DNA of 64,000 bases from Tragulus kanchil (GCA_022376925.1 JAIOJX010000002.1:41997501-42061500); one strand, 5' to 3'. Shown: positions 36,940 to 48,422, numbered from the stretch's first letter. Numbers and translations: made by a program. The notes: a model not told the origin generated them from the sequence alone.

Positions 36940-38808
36940 TATCCATCACCATCTCCCAGAGCTTGCTCACATTCATGTTCACTGACTCAGTGATGCCATC
37001 CAGACATCTCATCCTCCGTCGTCCGCTTCTTCTTCTGCCTTCTGTTTTTCCCTGCATCAGCGTGTTTTCCAATGAGTCATCTCTTTGCTTCAGGTGGTCA
37101 AAGTATTAGAGCTTCAGCTTCAACATCAGTCCTTCCAATGAATATTCCAGGTTGATTTCCTTTAGGATTGACTGGTTTGATTTCCCTGAAGTCCAGAGGA
37201 CTCTCAAGAGTCTTATCCAACATCACAGTTCAATGCCATCAGTTCTTTGGTGCTCAGCCTTCTTTATGGTCCAGCTCTCACATCCATATGTGACTACTGG
37301 GAAAAACCAGAACTTTGACTATATGAAATTTTGTTGGCAAAATGATGTCTCTGCTTTTTAATATGCTGTCTAGGTTTGTCATAGCTTTTCTTCCAAGGAG
37401 CAGTCATCTTTTAATTTCATGGCTGCAGGCACCATCTGCAGTGACTTTGGAGTCCAAGTAAATAGAGTCTGTCACTGTTTCCATTGTTTGCCCATCTACT
37501 TGCCATGAAGTGATGGCACCAGATGCCATGATCTTTTGTTTTTTGGAGTGTTGAGTTTTAGGTCAGCTTTTTCACTCTCCTCTTTCACTTCCTTCAAGAG
37601 ATTGTTTAGTTCCTCTTCAATTTCTGCCATAAGGGTGATGTCATCTGCATGCCTGAGTTTAGTAGTATTTCTCTTGGCAATCTTGATTCCAGCTTGTGCT
37701 TCTCTTAATTAACTAACAAGTAGAGCTCTGGCCAGCAGTGATCTGTTTTCTTATCTTCTTTTTGCAAACAGATGGGAAGAATAAAATGACTAATTTAGAA
37801 GAATGATAACTGGAGGTTGGAAGTGTTTTGTTTTTATTCCCAGGAATAGAAAATAAATTCAGTTGGAAATAGCTGGCCTGATTAATTAGAACAGTGGGAG
37901 AGAAGAGGTAATGAAGCCGGTGGAGTCGAGAGTATAGAGAGATTTAGTTAAAACAGGAATCGAACAACCCAGAAGGAAGATCAGCTGATACAGGAACCTG
38001 AAAACATCTGATCCCTAATCCTGCAGGTTAGTAAGCTAGTGGATTTCCCTATCCATCACCATCTCCCAGAGCTTGCTCACATTCATGTTCACTGACTCAG
38101 TGATGCCATCCAGACATCTCATCCTCCGTCGTCCGCTTCTTCTTCTGCCTTCTGTTTTTCCCAGCATCAGCGTGTTTTCCAATGAGTCATCTCTTTGCTT
38201 CAGGTGGTCAAAGTATTAGAGCTTCAGCTTCAACATCAGTCCTTCCAATGAATATTCCAGGTTGATTTCCTTTAGGATTGACTGGTTTGATTTCCCTGAA
38301 GTCCAGAGGACTCTCAAGAGTCTTATCCAACATCACAGTTCAATGCCATCAGTTCTTTGGTGCTCAGCCTTCTTTATGGTCCAGCTCTCACATCCATATG
38401 TGACTACTGGGAAAAACCAGAACTTTGACTATATGAAATTTTGTTGGCAAAATGATGTCTCTGCTTTTTAATATGCTGTCTAGGTTTGTCATAGCTTTTC
38501 TTCCAAGGAGCAGTCATCTTTTAATTTCATGGCTGCAGGCACCATCTGCAGTGACTTTGGAGTCCAAGTAAATAGAGTCTGTCACTGTTTCCATTGTTTG
38601 CCCATCTACTTGCCATGAAGTGATGGCACCAGATGCCATGATCTTTTGTTTTTTGGAGTGTTGAGTTTTAGGTCAGCTTTTTCACTCTCCTCTTTCACCT
38701 TCATCAAGAGGCTCTTTAGTTCCTCTTCAATTTCTGCCATAAGGGTGATGTCATCTGCATGCCTGAGTTTAGTAGTATTTCTCTTGGCAATCTTGATTCC
38801 AGCTTGTG
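36588..38808. repeat. tandem duplication 15 (spacing exactly 1,110 bp)
   Basis: Copy A is 36588-37697 and copy B 37698-38808, joined at cttgtg|cttctc. The block is mostly BovB sequence. Few differences are visible, for example ttttccctgc/ttttcccagc and cttccttc/cttcatc near 37589/38699. Confidence 0.95.
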
Positions 38809-39030
38809 TTTCATCCAGACCGGCATTTTGCATGGTGTACTCTGAATATAAGTTAAATAAGCAGGGTGACAGTATACTGCCTTGATGTACTCCTTTCCCA
38901 ATTTGGGACCAATCTGTTTTTCCATGTCCAGTTCCAACTGTTGCTTCTTATCCTTTTTACAGGTTTCTCAGGAGGCAGGTAAGGTGGTCTGGTATTCCCT
39001 TTTCTTTCAGAATTTTCCACAGTTTGTTGG
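36940..39030 (-). mobile_element. BovB (RTE) LINE, reverse transcriptase 3' region to tail
   Basis: Reverse-strand translation gives KLRHADDITLMAEIEEEL, a degraded form of the RTE reverse transcriptase active-site region (ADD retained), followed by LLMKVKEESEKADLKLN. Downstream come WQVDGQTMETVTDSIYLDSK and the SQHQ-like C-terminal part. The BovB 3' signature (actgactcagtgatgccatcc) is at 37081 backwards. Frames are broken in several places. Duplication 15 and the start of 16 repeat most of it, so the reverse transcriptase piece occurs at 37410-37697, 38518-38900 and 39598-40110. Confidence 0.85.
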
Positions 39031-40661
39031 AAGTAAGTCTAGAATTCAGCAAATTGACAGAATTTTTTTGCTTTTTCATTCATCCCTTCTCTTACAAATC
39101 TCAGTATTGCCCTTCTCCCTAAACTCTTCTAACAAAAATCATAATTATCTACTAGTAGGGGGCCAGCAATTATTTTTTGATAGGTAAGAAATAGATTTAT
39201 TCAGATTTAGAGAAAGCACACTCCACAGACAGAGTGTGGGCTATCGTAGAGCAAATCCAGCGGCCAGGATCAGCAATTTTAAAGCCTTTGAACTTTTTGA
39301 AAAATGAAAGTCCAAAGTGTGTTAATAGCACAGTCCACATTTGCTGAGTTGGGCCACAGTGGCCCCCATCCAGCTGCTTGGGCTGCATGGTTGGGAAGTG
39401 ATCACCAAGGACTGACTTTTGTTGTTGTTGTTGTTGTTTAAACTTTTATTTTACTTTTAACTTTTACAGAGTTTTGTTGTTTACAGATATGTATGTTCCC
39501 AGATTAGTCATATGTATATCCCCATCCCACCCTCCAGACCGTCACACAGCACCTGCAGGATCTGCTTTTCTCACGGACTGACCCTATTTTTAGGCTTCTT
39601 TTAATTTCATGGCTGCAGGCACCATCTGCAGTGACTTTGGAGTCCAAGTAAATAGAGTCTGTCACTGTTTCCATTGTTTGCCCATCTACTTGCCATGAAG
39701 TGATGGCACCAGATGCCATGATCTTTTGTTTTTTGGAGTGTTGAGTTTTAGGTCAGCTTTTTCACTCTCCTCTTTCACCTTCATCAAGAGGCTCTTTAGT
39801 TCCTCTTCAATTTCTGCCATAAGGGTGATGTCATCTGCATGCCTGAGTTTAGTAGTATTTCTCTTGGCAATCTTGATTCCAGCTTGTGTTTCATCCAGAC
39901 CGGCATTTTGCATGGTGTACTCTGAATATAAGTTAAATAAGCAGGGTGACAGTATACTGCCTTGATGTACTCCTTTCCCAATTTGGGACCAATCTGTTTT
40001 TCCATGTCCAGTTCCAACTGTTGCTTCTTATCCTTTTTACAGGTTTCTCAGGAGGCAGGTAAGGTGGTCTGGTATTCCCTTTTCTTTCAGAATTTTCCAC
40101 AGTTTGTTGGAAGTAAGTCTAGAATTCAGCAAATTGACAGAATTTTTTTTTTGCTTTTTCATTCATCCCTTCTCTTACAAATCTCAGTATTGCCCTTCTC
40201 CCTAAACTCTTCTAACAAAAATCATAATTATCTACTAGTAGGGGGCCAGCAATTATTTTTTGATAGGTAAGAAATAGATTTATTCAGATTTAGAGAAAGC
40301 ACACTCCACAGACAGAGTGTGGGCTATCGTAGAGCAAATCCAGCGGCCAGGATCAGCAATTTTAAAGCCTTTGAACTTTTTGAAAAATGAAAGTCCAAAG
40401 TGTGTTAATAGCACAGTCCACATTTGCTGAGTTGGGCCACAGTGGCCCCCATCCAGCTGCTTGGGCTGCATGGTTGGGAAGTGATCACCAAGGACTGACT
40501 TTTGTTGTTGTTGTTGTTGTTTAAACTTTTATTTTACTTTTAACTTTTACAGAGTTTTGTTGTTTACAGATATGTATGTTCCCAGATTAGTCATATGTAT
40601 ATCCCCCCATCCCACCCCTCCAGACCGTCACACAGCACCCGTGCAGGATCTGCTTTTCTCA
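38518..40661. repeat. tandem duplication 16 (spacing 1,080-1,086 bp)
   Basis: Copy A is 38518-39574 and copy B 39598-40661. The filler 39575-39597 begins ggactg and continues like the true flank at 40671 (ggactgtagctatttt) with changes. Copy A also has a shorter T run (39062) and shorter C runs (39520, 39532) than B. Confidence 0.95.
39172..39270 (-). mobile_element. second poly(A)-tailed mini-retroposon of the same type
   Basis: On the minus strand it reads atcct, ggccgctgg, cacactctgtctgtggagtg, gaataaatct, ttacctatc and then A6. It is flanked by the 8-bp repeat cagcaatt (39164-39171 and 39271-39278 on the + strand). Its 5' end is within 5 bp of that of the copy at 12592. The assembly duplicate is at 40255-40353. 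Confidence 0.65.
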
Positions 40662-42170
40662 CAGAGCAAGGACTGTAGCTATTTTCTTCACATATGATAG
40701 TACAGGTTTTCATGCTACTTCCTTTGCACCTCCCACCCACTGTTTATTCCCCACAATGTCCTCTTCCATGTCCACTGTCCATGTCTGTCTTTCCATCACT
40801 TCACTGCATGTGTTATCAGCACCATCCTACTAGATTCCATATATATGTTAGTATATTGTACTTGTCCTTCTCTTTTTGACTGACTTCACTTTTTATGATA
40901 GGTTCTAGATCCAGCCACCTCATGAGGGCTGATTCTTCTGCATTTCTTTGTACAGCTGTGTAGTATTCCATTGTATATATGTACCAGATCTTTTGTAGCC
41001 ATTCATTTGTCAATGGGCATCTAGGTTGCTTCCATGTTCTAACTATTGTATAGAGAGCTACAGTGAACATTGGGGTGCAGGTGTTTCTTTTGGTTTTGAT
41101 TTCATCAGGGTATAAGCCTAAGAGTGGGATTGCTGGGTCGTATGGTGCTTCTATTTTTATTTTTTTAAGAAATCTCAAGAAACAGTGGGTGAGAGGCATA
41201 AAAGAAGTAGCATGAAGGCCTGTACTATCATATGTGAAGAAAATAGCTATAGTCATTGCTCTGTGAGAAAAGCAGATCCTTCACGGGTGCTGTGTGATGG
41301 TCTGGAGGGGTGGGATGGGGGGGATATGCATATGACTAATCTGAGAACATACATATCTGTAAATAACAGAACTCTGTAAAAGTTAAAAATAAAATAAAAG
41401 TTTTTAATAAAAAAAAAAAAAAGAAAAGAAATCTCCATACTATCTTCCATAGAGGCTGTATCAATTTACATTCCCATCAGCAATGCAAGAGTGTTCCCTT
41501 TTCTCCACACCCTCTCCAGCATTTATTGTCTGTCGATTTGTGGATGATGGCCATTCTGACGGGTGTGAGGTGGTATCTCATTGTAGTTTTGATTTGCATT
41601 TCTCTAATGATAAGCGAGGTTGAGCATCATTTCATGTGTTTTGGGGCCATCTGTATGTCATCTTTGGAGAGGTGTCTGTTTAGGTCCTTTTCCCATTTTT
41701 TGATTGGGTTGTTCATTTTTCCGATGTTGAGTTGTCTGAGTTGCTTGTGGATTTTGGAGATTAATTCTTTGTCTGTTGTTTCATTTGCTATGATTTTCTC
41801 CCACTCTGTGGGCTGTCTGTTCAGCTTTTTTGTAATTTCTTTTGATGTACAAAAGCTTTTAAGTTTCATGAGGTCCCACATGTTCATTTTTCTTTTCAGT
41901 TCTGCTATTTTAGTTGGTGGGTCAGAGAAGATCTTGCTTTGATTGATGTCCTTGAGTGTTTTGCCTCTATTCTCCTCTAAGAGTTTGATGGTTTCTGGTC
42001 TTACATTTGGGTCTTTAATCCATTTTGAGTTGATCTTTGTGTATGGTGTCAGGGAATGTTCCAACTTCATTTTTTTGCATGTAGCTGTCCAAATTTCCCA
42101 GCACCATTTGTTGAAGAGGCTGTCTTTGTCCCATGTTATAGTTCTGCCTCCTTTGGAGGACTGATTTTTG
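39430..42170 (-). mobile_element. 5'-truncated artiodactyl L1: ORF2 3' part plus 3' UTR
   Basis: Reverse translation of 41627-42070 is open for 147 codons and reads as L1 ORF2p ([45 protein letters not shown]). Reverse 40816-41150 gives APYDPAIPLLGLYP, GTCTPMF-like and IYTMEYYTAVQRNAEES, the ORF2p C-terminus. The long open frames suggest a young insertion. The 3' UTR occupies about 39430-40815, of which a part is an assembly duplicate. An opposite-orientation L1 piece interrupts the ORF at 41171-41425. Confidence 0.88.
41171..41425 (+). mobile_element. nested L1 3'-UTR insertion, antisense to its host L1
   Basis: The host L1 is interrupted by about 250 bp that ends in aataaaagtttttaat and a run of about 14 A. 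The target-site duplication aagaaatctc flanks it (41168 region and 41423-41432 region). The insert is the reverse complement of the host's own 3' UTR at 40515-40715 (for example gactaatctgagaacatac versus gtatgttcccagattagtc). It is a 5'-truncated copy of a related L1. Confidence 0.88.
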
Positions 42171-42207
42171 TTATGGACATTTCACACATCAATATCGTTC
42201 TTTCTCA

Positions 42208-42350
42208 GGACCTCCCTGGTGGTTTAGTGGCAAAGATTTCCAAGACAGGGACCCTGGATTCAATCCCTGGTCAGGAAACTAGATCCCGCACACCACAACT
42301 ACGATTTGGCACTGCCAAATAAATAAAAAAAAATAAGTATTAAAAAAAAA
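42208..42350 (+). mobile_element. CHR-type tRNA-derived SINE
   Basis: It starts gacctccctggtggtttag, has the B-box-like ggattcaatccc and ends gccaaataaataaaaaaaa. It abuts the L1 ORF2 end on its left side. Confidence 0.85.
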
Positions 42351-42508
42351 TGTTGATGAGTTAGTTGGATGGCATCATCGACTCAATGAACATGAATCTG
42401 AGCAAACTCTGAGAGATAGTGAAGGGGACAGGGAAACCTGGCGTGCTGCAGACTGTGGGGTTGCAGAGAGTCAACCACAGCTGAGCAACTCGACAACAAC
42501 AATTTAAA
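42351..42508 (+). mobile_element. BovB 3' end / Bov-A fragment
   Basis: It contains gatggcatcatcgactcaatg, gaacatgaatctgagcaaact, cctggcgtgctgcagactg and gagtcaaccacagctgagcaa. This is the sense-strand 3' end of BovB, also used by Bov-A SINEs. Confidence 0.8.
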
Positions 42509-44351
42509 AACACATGATTCTCTCCTTCTCTTGGTGTACTGGCCTGTGGCAGTGACCGTTATTGTGGGAGCACTGCGTCATGGGATTCAGCGGGGCAGGT
42601 CATTCCTTGTTAACCTCAAATATGAAACACAAATTAATTTTGCTTTTATTGAGTGCCTTCTGAAATTTGGAGAATCTTACAGATCCTAATTTTAAGCAGA
42701 ACACTCTGAAGTCTTTGTGTTTGCCCGTGAAGTGCCTGCCTGCTCCTACAGGATGCAGAAGTGGAGAGAGGAGAGCTCTCACTGTCCCTTGCTCCCTCCT
42801 TCTCTTCAACTCTCCAGCTCTCTGGCAGAGTAGTTCCCACTACTGCGCTTGTATGTAAAGACCCGGAAGCTCCTGAGACCAAGCAGTAACCTGGCTGCGG
42901 GTCGGGGTGCGCCAGGCGCCCAGCCCTCCCGAGGCCAGGGCCCGCATCTCTGCTGCTCCAGCCTCCACGTCGTTCCTTGCATTTCCAGGGGATTCACTTT
43001 TGCAGAGTTCCAGTTCGCTTTATAGTTGTAGTCCTGGCCCACAGAGCAGATGTCTGACCATTTCTTATCAGGAATGATGTGAATTTAGATTCTTGGGGTT
43101 TTCCATTGTTTTTGTTAAACAGCAACAGTGAGCTGTCCATGCTGAAATGATCCTGAGTGGCAGGAGGAGCATCAGATCCTAGTCAGCAGTCACACTGAAT
43201 GCCTCGGGGTTAGTTCAGTATTATTTTCCTGTTTAGACGCTTATTAGTGAAAATAGGACTTTTTAAGAACAGTCATTTTCAGTACTGTTCTTTTTACAAA
43301 AGAGAGCCAGGTCCTCTCCCTGGAGTCACTGACAGTGGAGAGGGTAGTCCCATGGCCCCAGAACTGCAGCCTCAGACCTGGCCTCTCAAGATTACCTGCA
43401 GGAAGTCATGGTACAGCTGCAGCCCTCACTGGCTGGGAATACAAAGAAAAAAGCAAATTTAAAAATCTGCTTTCCACTGGGTGATCACTTCATCCTTCTC
43501 CGTGAATGTAAACTTGTCTATATACAAAGAAGAATGGTTGCTTTTCCCTTTGTTGCCTCCAAGGGTGTCCCTTCCAATTTCTGCCACTTCTAGCAACAGA
43601 CAAGAGTATGGACCCCTGCATCTCCTTTACTGATCTTTTAGGTGAGCCTTATTTATGGGGAAACATGACAAACATGTGAGCAGTGCCTCAGTGTGGAATG
43701 TCGTGAATGGGACCATCGGGCCACTGTGGCGCCACCTCCAAACTCAAGGAACAAAACATGCTGGGCATCCAGGTGCCACCCCAGTCAGCCCCCCCTGGTG
43801 ACCCCTCACTGCCAAGATCACTGCAGTCCTCTGATTTCCTCCATGGTTTTCTTTATGGTTTTCCCGTTTTGTGTGAGTCATCAGAGCCCACTCACCTGGC
43901 AGAAGGGTTTTGTTGCCTTGCTCCTCATGCCCACAGAGGCCGTCCCAGGGGAGAGCAGAGGGTCTTCCAGAGACTCTCTGCAGGGTGTCTCTGTGGTATG
44001 CGAGTTCGTGTGACAGACTAGATTGTGAGGAGGCTAGCTCATTTCAAGTATGAGTGCTCACTGGTAATACTGTTTGGTGAAGAGTACATGTATCTATCAG
44101 AAAATCTGGGCTGACGGATTCTGTGTGGAATGTGGGTGTTCCTGCCTCCACACTGGTGACTAAGCCACGTGACACTGTTGCAGCGATACGGAGCACGTGG
44201 GCCTGGAGACCAGCCTGAGAACTGTCTGCCGTTGCGGACAGCAGCATGCAGCAGGAATTCCTTACTTCACTTGTGACTGAGTGTGTGCGTGTAGCAGTCA
44301 TTACCTGCCAAGGTAGAACTGAAATGCACAAAGTACTTATTTTATACAAAA
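42509..44351. other. intronic sequence, nothing recognised
   Basis: Moderate GC and single copy up to 43791. Open frames of 100-106 codons at 43693-44021 overlap in two frames and look accidental. Confidence 0.5.
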
Positions 44352-44466
44352 GACCCACTGGAGTGGGTTGCCATTTCTTCTCCAGGGGGTCTTCCTGACC
44401 CCTGATCAAACTGGGGTCTCCTGCATTGCAGGTGGATTCTTTACCAGCTGAGTTACAAGGGAGGCC
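44352..44466 (-). mobile_element. Bov-tA SINE fragment
   Basis: It reads actggagtgggttgccattt, ttctccagggggtcttcctg, gcattgcaggtggattcttt and agctgagttacaagggagg, the reverse of a Bov-tA unit. The duplicate is at 45498-45613. Confidence 0.8.
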
Positions 44467-44486
44467 TGTTTTTAAAACAGATGTAC

Positions 44487-44720
44487 CTATTTATTTCATC
44501 TTTTGGTGTGCTGAGCCTTCCTTGTTTGTGGAACTTTGTCCAGTTGCAGTGAATGGGGGCTGCTCTTCACTGCAGTGCTCAGGCTTCTCCTTTGGTGAAC
44601 AGGCTCTCGAGCACAGGGGCTCAGTAGGTGCTGTGCTCAGACCTCGCTGCTCCATGAAGGTGGGTCCTCCAGACCAGAGATGGAACCTGTGTCCCCTGTA
44701 TTGTAAGGTGGATTCTTTTT
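44487..44720 (-). mobile_element. CHR-type SINE, long form
   Basis: It reads gttgcagtgaatgggggctg, ttcactgcagtgctcaggc, gagcacaggggctcagtagg and ctgtgtcccctgtattgtaa, in reverse orientation. The duplicate is at 45633-45867. Confidence 0.75.
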
Positions 44721-46138
44721 TTAATCAATCATTTTAGTTTTATTTATGATAACAAACTTGTGTTTAGCATTTGTTCACAACAAGTTTGAATGCTCGAATT
44801 TCTACTTAAAACCATAGAAATGAGCACATAAGTTTCACATTGTTCTCTTGTAAATGCCACCAGAGTATCAATTTTTAAATGATTGCTTATCAACAGAAAA
44901 AGTACTGAATTAACTTTGATACTTCACATTGTGGAATCCCCTGGTGACCCCTCACTGCCAAGATCACTGCAGTCCTCTGATTTCCTCCATGGTTTTCTTT
45001 ATGGTTTTCCCGTTTTGTGTGAGTCATCAGAGCCCACTCACCTGGCAGAAGGGTTTTGTTGCCTTGCTCCTCATGCCCACAGAGGCCGTCCCAGGGGAGA
45101 GCAGAGGGTCTTCCAGAGACTCTCTGCAGGGTGTCTCTGTGGTATGCGAGTTCGTGTGACAGACTAGATTGTGAGGAGGCTAGCTCATTTCAAGTATGAG
45201 TGCTCACTGGTAATACTGTTTGGTGAAGAGTACATGTATCTATCAGAAAATCTGGGCTGACGGATTCTGTGTGGAATGTGGGTGTTCCTGCCTCCACACT
45301 GGTGACTAAGCCACGTGACACTGTTGCAGCGATACGGAGCACGTGGGCCTGGAGACCAGCCTGAGAACTGTCTGCCGTTGCGGACAGCAGCATGCAGCAG
45401 GAATTCCTTACTTCACTTGTGACTGAGTGTGTGCGTGTAGCAGTCATTACCTGCCAAGGTAGAACTGAAATGCACAAAGTACTTATTTTATACAAAAGAC
45501 CCACTGGAGTGGGTCGCCTTTCCCTTCTCCAGGGGGTCTTCCTGACCCCTGATCAAACTGGGGTCTCCTGCATTGCAGGTGGATTCTTTACCAGCTGAGT
45601 TACAAGGGAGGCCTGTTTTTAAAACAGATGTACCTATTTATTTCATCTTTTGGTGTGCTGAGCCTTCCTTGTTTGTGGAACTTTGTCCAGTTGCAGTGAA
45701 TGGGGGCTGCTCTTCACTGCAGTGCTCAGGCTTCTCCTTTGGTGAACAGGCTCTCGAGCACAGGGGCTCAGTAGGTGCTGTGCTCAGACCTCGCTGCTCC
45801 ATGAAGGTGGGTCCTCCAGACCAGAGATGGAACCTGTGTCCCCTGTATTGTAAGGTGGATTCTTTTTTTAATCAATCATTTTAGTTTTATTTATGATAAC
45901 AAACTTGTGTTTAGCATTTGTTCACAACAAGTTTGAATGCTCGAATTTCTACTTAAAACCATAGAAATGAGCACATAAGTTTCACATTGTTCTCTTGTAA
46001 ATGCCACCAGAGTATCAATTTTTAAATGATTGCTTATCAACAGAAAAAGTACTGAATTAACTTTGATACTTCACATTGTGGAATACCATGTTGCCTTTAT
46101 AAAGAATTAGAACTAGTACAAATGAGCTGGAAGAGACT

Positions 46139-46181
46139 TGGCAAGATGGATTCTTAACCACTGGGCCACCAAGGAACCCCT
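46139..46181 (-). mobile_element. CHR SINE 5'-head fragment
   Basis: Only ggattcttaaccactgggcc and accaaggaacccc remain, the reverse of a CHR tRNA-like head. Confidence 0.6.
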
Positions 46182-46649
46182 AGTTAATATTTTTATATCT
46201 TAGATCTTAAAGAAAGAATCGAGATTGGGAAGGACATTTTAAAAATAAAACTAGCAGATATCCTGTGTGAGGCATTCCAAAGTTGTAAATATCTTACATG
46301 ACTATATAATAACTTTAAATGTTGGTTCAGAGGAATAAAGGCTTAATTTGTATGCCTGTATGCCTGTAACTTTCTCTTTTCAGTTTCTCTGTCTACAGTT
46401 TGAAAAATGTCATCCTGAAATGCCTTGAAGTAGCCTTGGAAAATGTTTTGTCATCCCCTCCCTGTGAGGTATTTGTGGGGTGCTCTTAGCGGAGCATGGT
46501 CCCTGGAGTCAGAGTGCCCGACTTGGTTCCAGCACTGTCTAATTCAGGAACACCTGACTTCTCACTCAGGAATTGCCCCCAAAGAGACCCCATCCGCATG
46601 AGCAGTCACTGCCCTCCCCCGGCAGCCCCCCGCAGCCGCTCATCTGCTT

Positions 46650-46860
46650 TCTGACCCCGTGAGTTTGCACACACTTAAACACGTCATAGCAAGGAACCGT
46701 CCTGGCTCCTTTCCTCAAGCATCATGTTTTTTGAGGCCCATCCATGTTGCATTCGGTGTCAGTACTTCATTCTTTTTCATGGGTGTGTGTGCTCTGTATA
46801 TGAATATACCAGTCAGTAGTATTCTACCATGTTTTTACTCACCAAAGTGGCCAGTCCAGT
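46650..46860 (-). mobile_element. old L1 3'-end remnant
   Basis: The + strand has aagcatcatgttttttgagg, cccatccatgttgcattcgg, cagtacttcattctttttca and gtagtattctacca, typical of reversed old L1 3' UTRs. Confidence 0.6.
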
Positions 46861-47418
46861 TGGTGAAACCAGGGGTTTAGCTTCAAACAGGCATGCACAG
46901 AATGACAAGGGGTGTGTTTGCTTTTGTCTGTACAAGTCTACCTGAGTTTGTAGTTTTTGTTGTCCTGGCATAGCCTTTCTTGAGTGGTTTCATCATGGAG
47001 CGGGAGTGGGGAGAAAGCAGAAAAGAACGAGGGTGATAGGTCTGCAGTTGAGGGAATAGGATAGTGAATTTGACCTTCATCCAGCTTGCCCGTGTCTGTC
47101 ACCAGCATCACACCCTGACACTCACCATGTGCGTGTTGTATTCTCTGTCCTAGATGTCCTCTCGGGGTTTTGTCCATATCGGAGTGTTTAAAAGTGGAAG
47201 TTAGATGCTAGATTCTGATAGAGTCCTTTAAAAGTTCTAAACAGACTGACTAGCACAGTAAGGCAGAAGAATCAGAAAGGCAGAAATAAAACTATGACAT
47301 GATGGTCTACATCAGAAATCCCAAGGAATCTACAAAAGAAAAAAACATTCATAAGATGAATTAAGGCAGTTTAGCAGATTCCTAACATATAAGATTAACA
47401 TTCAAAAGTCAGTCAACA

Positions 47419-47742
47419 GGGGCTTCCCTGGTGGTCCAGTGGGTAAGGACACCGCCTTGCAGTGCAAGGGGCATCGGTTCGATCCCTGGCCTGGGAAGAT
47501 CCCACGTGCCATGGAGTGGCTGGACCAATGTGTCCAATTACTGAGCCCGAGCTCTGGAGCACATGCGCCCAGAGCCAGTGCTCTGCAACGAGAGAGGCCA
47601 CCACGATGGGAGGCCCACACGGGCCAAAGAACAAAGATGGATGAAAAATAGACAAATGAAAAGACCAATAGAAGCGGCCCACCTGCCCCCACCTCCACCC
47701 CAACCCCCCAAAAATAAATAAATAAACAAATGTTAAAGAAAA
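47419..47742 (+). mobile_element. tRNA-derived short SINE, locus 4 (full length)
   Basis: A perfect 15-bp target-site duplication (aaaagtcagtcaaca at 47404-47418 and 47743-47757) defines both ends. The 324-bp element has the A-box-like tggtccagtgg, the B-box ggttcgatccc, the tail gaccaatagaagcggcc, a C-rich stretch and an A-rich end with aataaataaa. A 5'-cut duplicate lies at 48531-48832. Confidence 0.93.
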
Positions 47743-47865
47743 AAAAGTCAGTCAACATTTGCAAAGAATCCTTGGAAACCAAAATTTAAAATACAGTGTT
47801 TTCAGTTGCCAAAAAAGGAGTATTTAGGTATAAATTTAATGAAACATGTCATGAGTTGTATGCTG

Positions 47866-48115
47866 CAAGCTACATCCACTCATCCTCTGTCGCCCCCTTC
47901 TCCTTGCCTCAGTCTTTCCCAGCACCAGGGTCTTTTCCAGTGAGCCGGCTCTTGGCATCAGGTGGCCAAAGTATTGGAGCTTCAGCTTCAGCATCAGTCC
48001 TTCCAGTGAATATTCAGAGTGGATTTTCTTTAGGATTGACTGATTTGATCTCCTTGCAGTCCAAGAGACTCTCAGGAGTCTTCTCCAGGATCCCAGTTTA
48101 AAAGCATCAGGATAA
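47866..48115 (-). mobile_element. BovB internal fragment
   Basis: Reverse translation gives LRVSWTARRSNQSILKKI, then EGLMLKLKLQYFGHLM and GSLEKTLVLGKTEARR, close to the C-terminal part of BovB ORF2. The duplicate is at 48956-49205. Confidence 0.85.
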
Positions 48116-48148
48116 AAATATATAACATTAATTGTTAGAGCCATAAGC

Positions 48149-48422
48149 TTTTTGTTGTTGTTTTGGCCACTTCTATTGGTCTTTCATTTATTTATTTTCA
48201 TCCATCTTTGTTCTTTGGCCTGTGTGGGCTTCCCATCGCGGTGGCCTCTCTCATTGCAGAGCACCAGCCCTGGGCTCATGCACTCCAGAGCACTGGCTCG
48301 GTAGTTGGATGCACAGGTCCAGCCACTCCACGGCACGTGGGATCTTCCCAGGCCAGGGCTCGAACTGGCACCCCTTGTACTGCAAGGTGGTATCTTTACC
48401 CACTGGACCACCAGGGAAGCCC
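48149..48422 (-). mobile_element. tRNA-derived short SINE, locus 5
   Basis: Target-site duplication agagccataagc (48137-48148 and 48423-48434). It is in opposite orientation to locus 4, only about 400 bp away. The duplicate is at 49239-49512 and a third partial copy at 50423-50586. Confidence 0.92.

Larger units (their letters stand above)
43792..46084. repeat. tandem duplication 17 (spacing about 1,146 bp)
   Basis: Copy A is 43792-44935 and copy B 44938-46084, joined at tcccctggtg. A Bov-tA and a CHR SINE are included in both copies. The Bov-tA differs between copies (gttgccatttcttc versus gtcgcctttcccttc). Confidence 0.95.
45868..47403. other. intronic sequence with old repeat remnants
   Basis: Apart from the CHR head (46139) and the old L1 (46650), nothing was recognised. 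Confidence 0.5.

Noticed and set aside
39260..39420. Solo LTR joined to the mini-retroposon at 39172
   Set aside because: The sequence beyond 39278 lies outside the target-site duplication and shows no TG...CA ends or matching copy in the window. It is left as unassigned intron.
41627..42070. A host protein gene on the minus strand (147 open codons)
   Set aside because: The translation is clearly L1 ORF2p ([19 protein letters not shown]), not a host gene.
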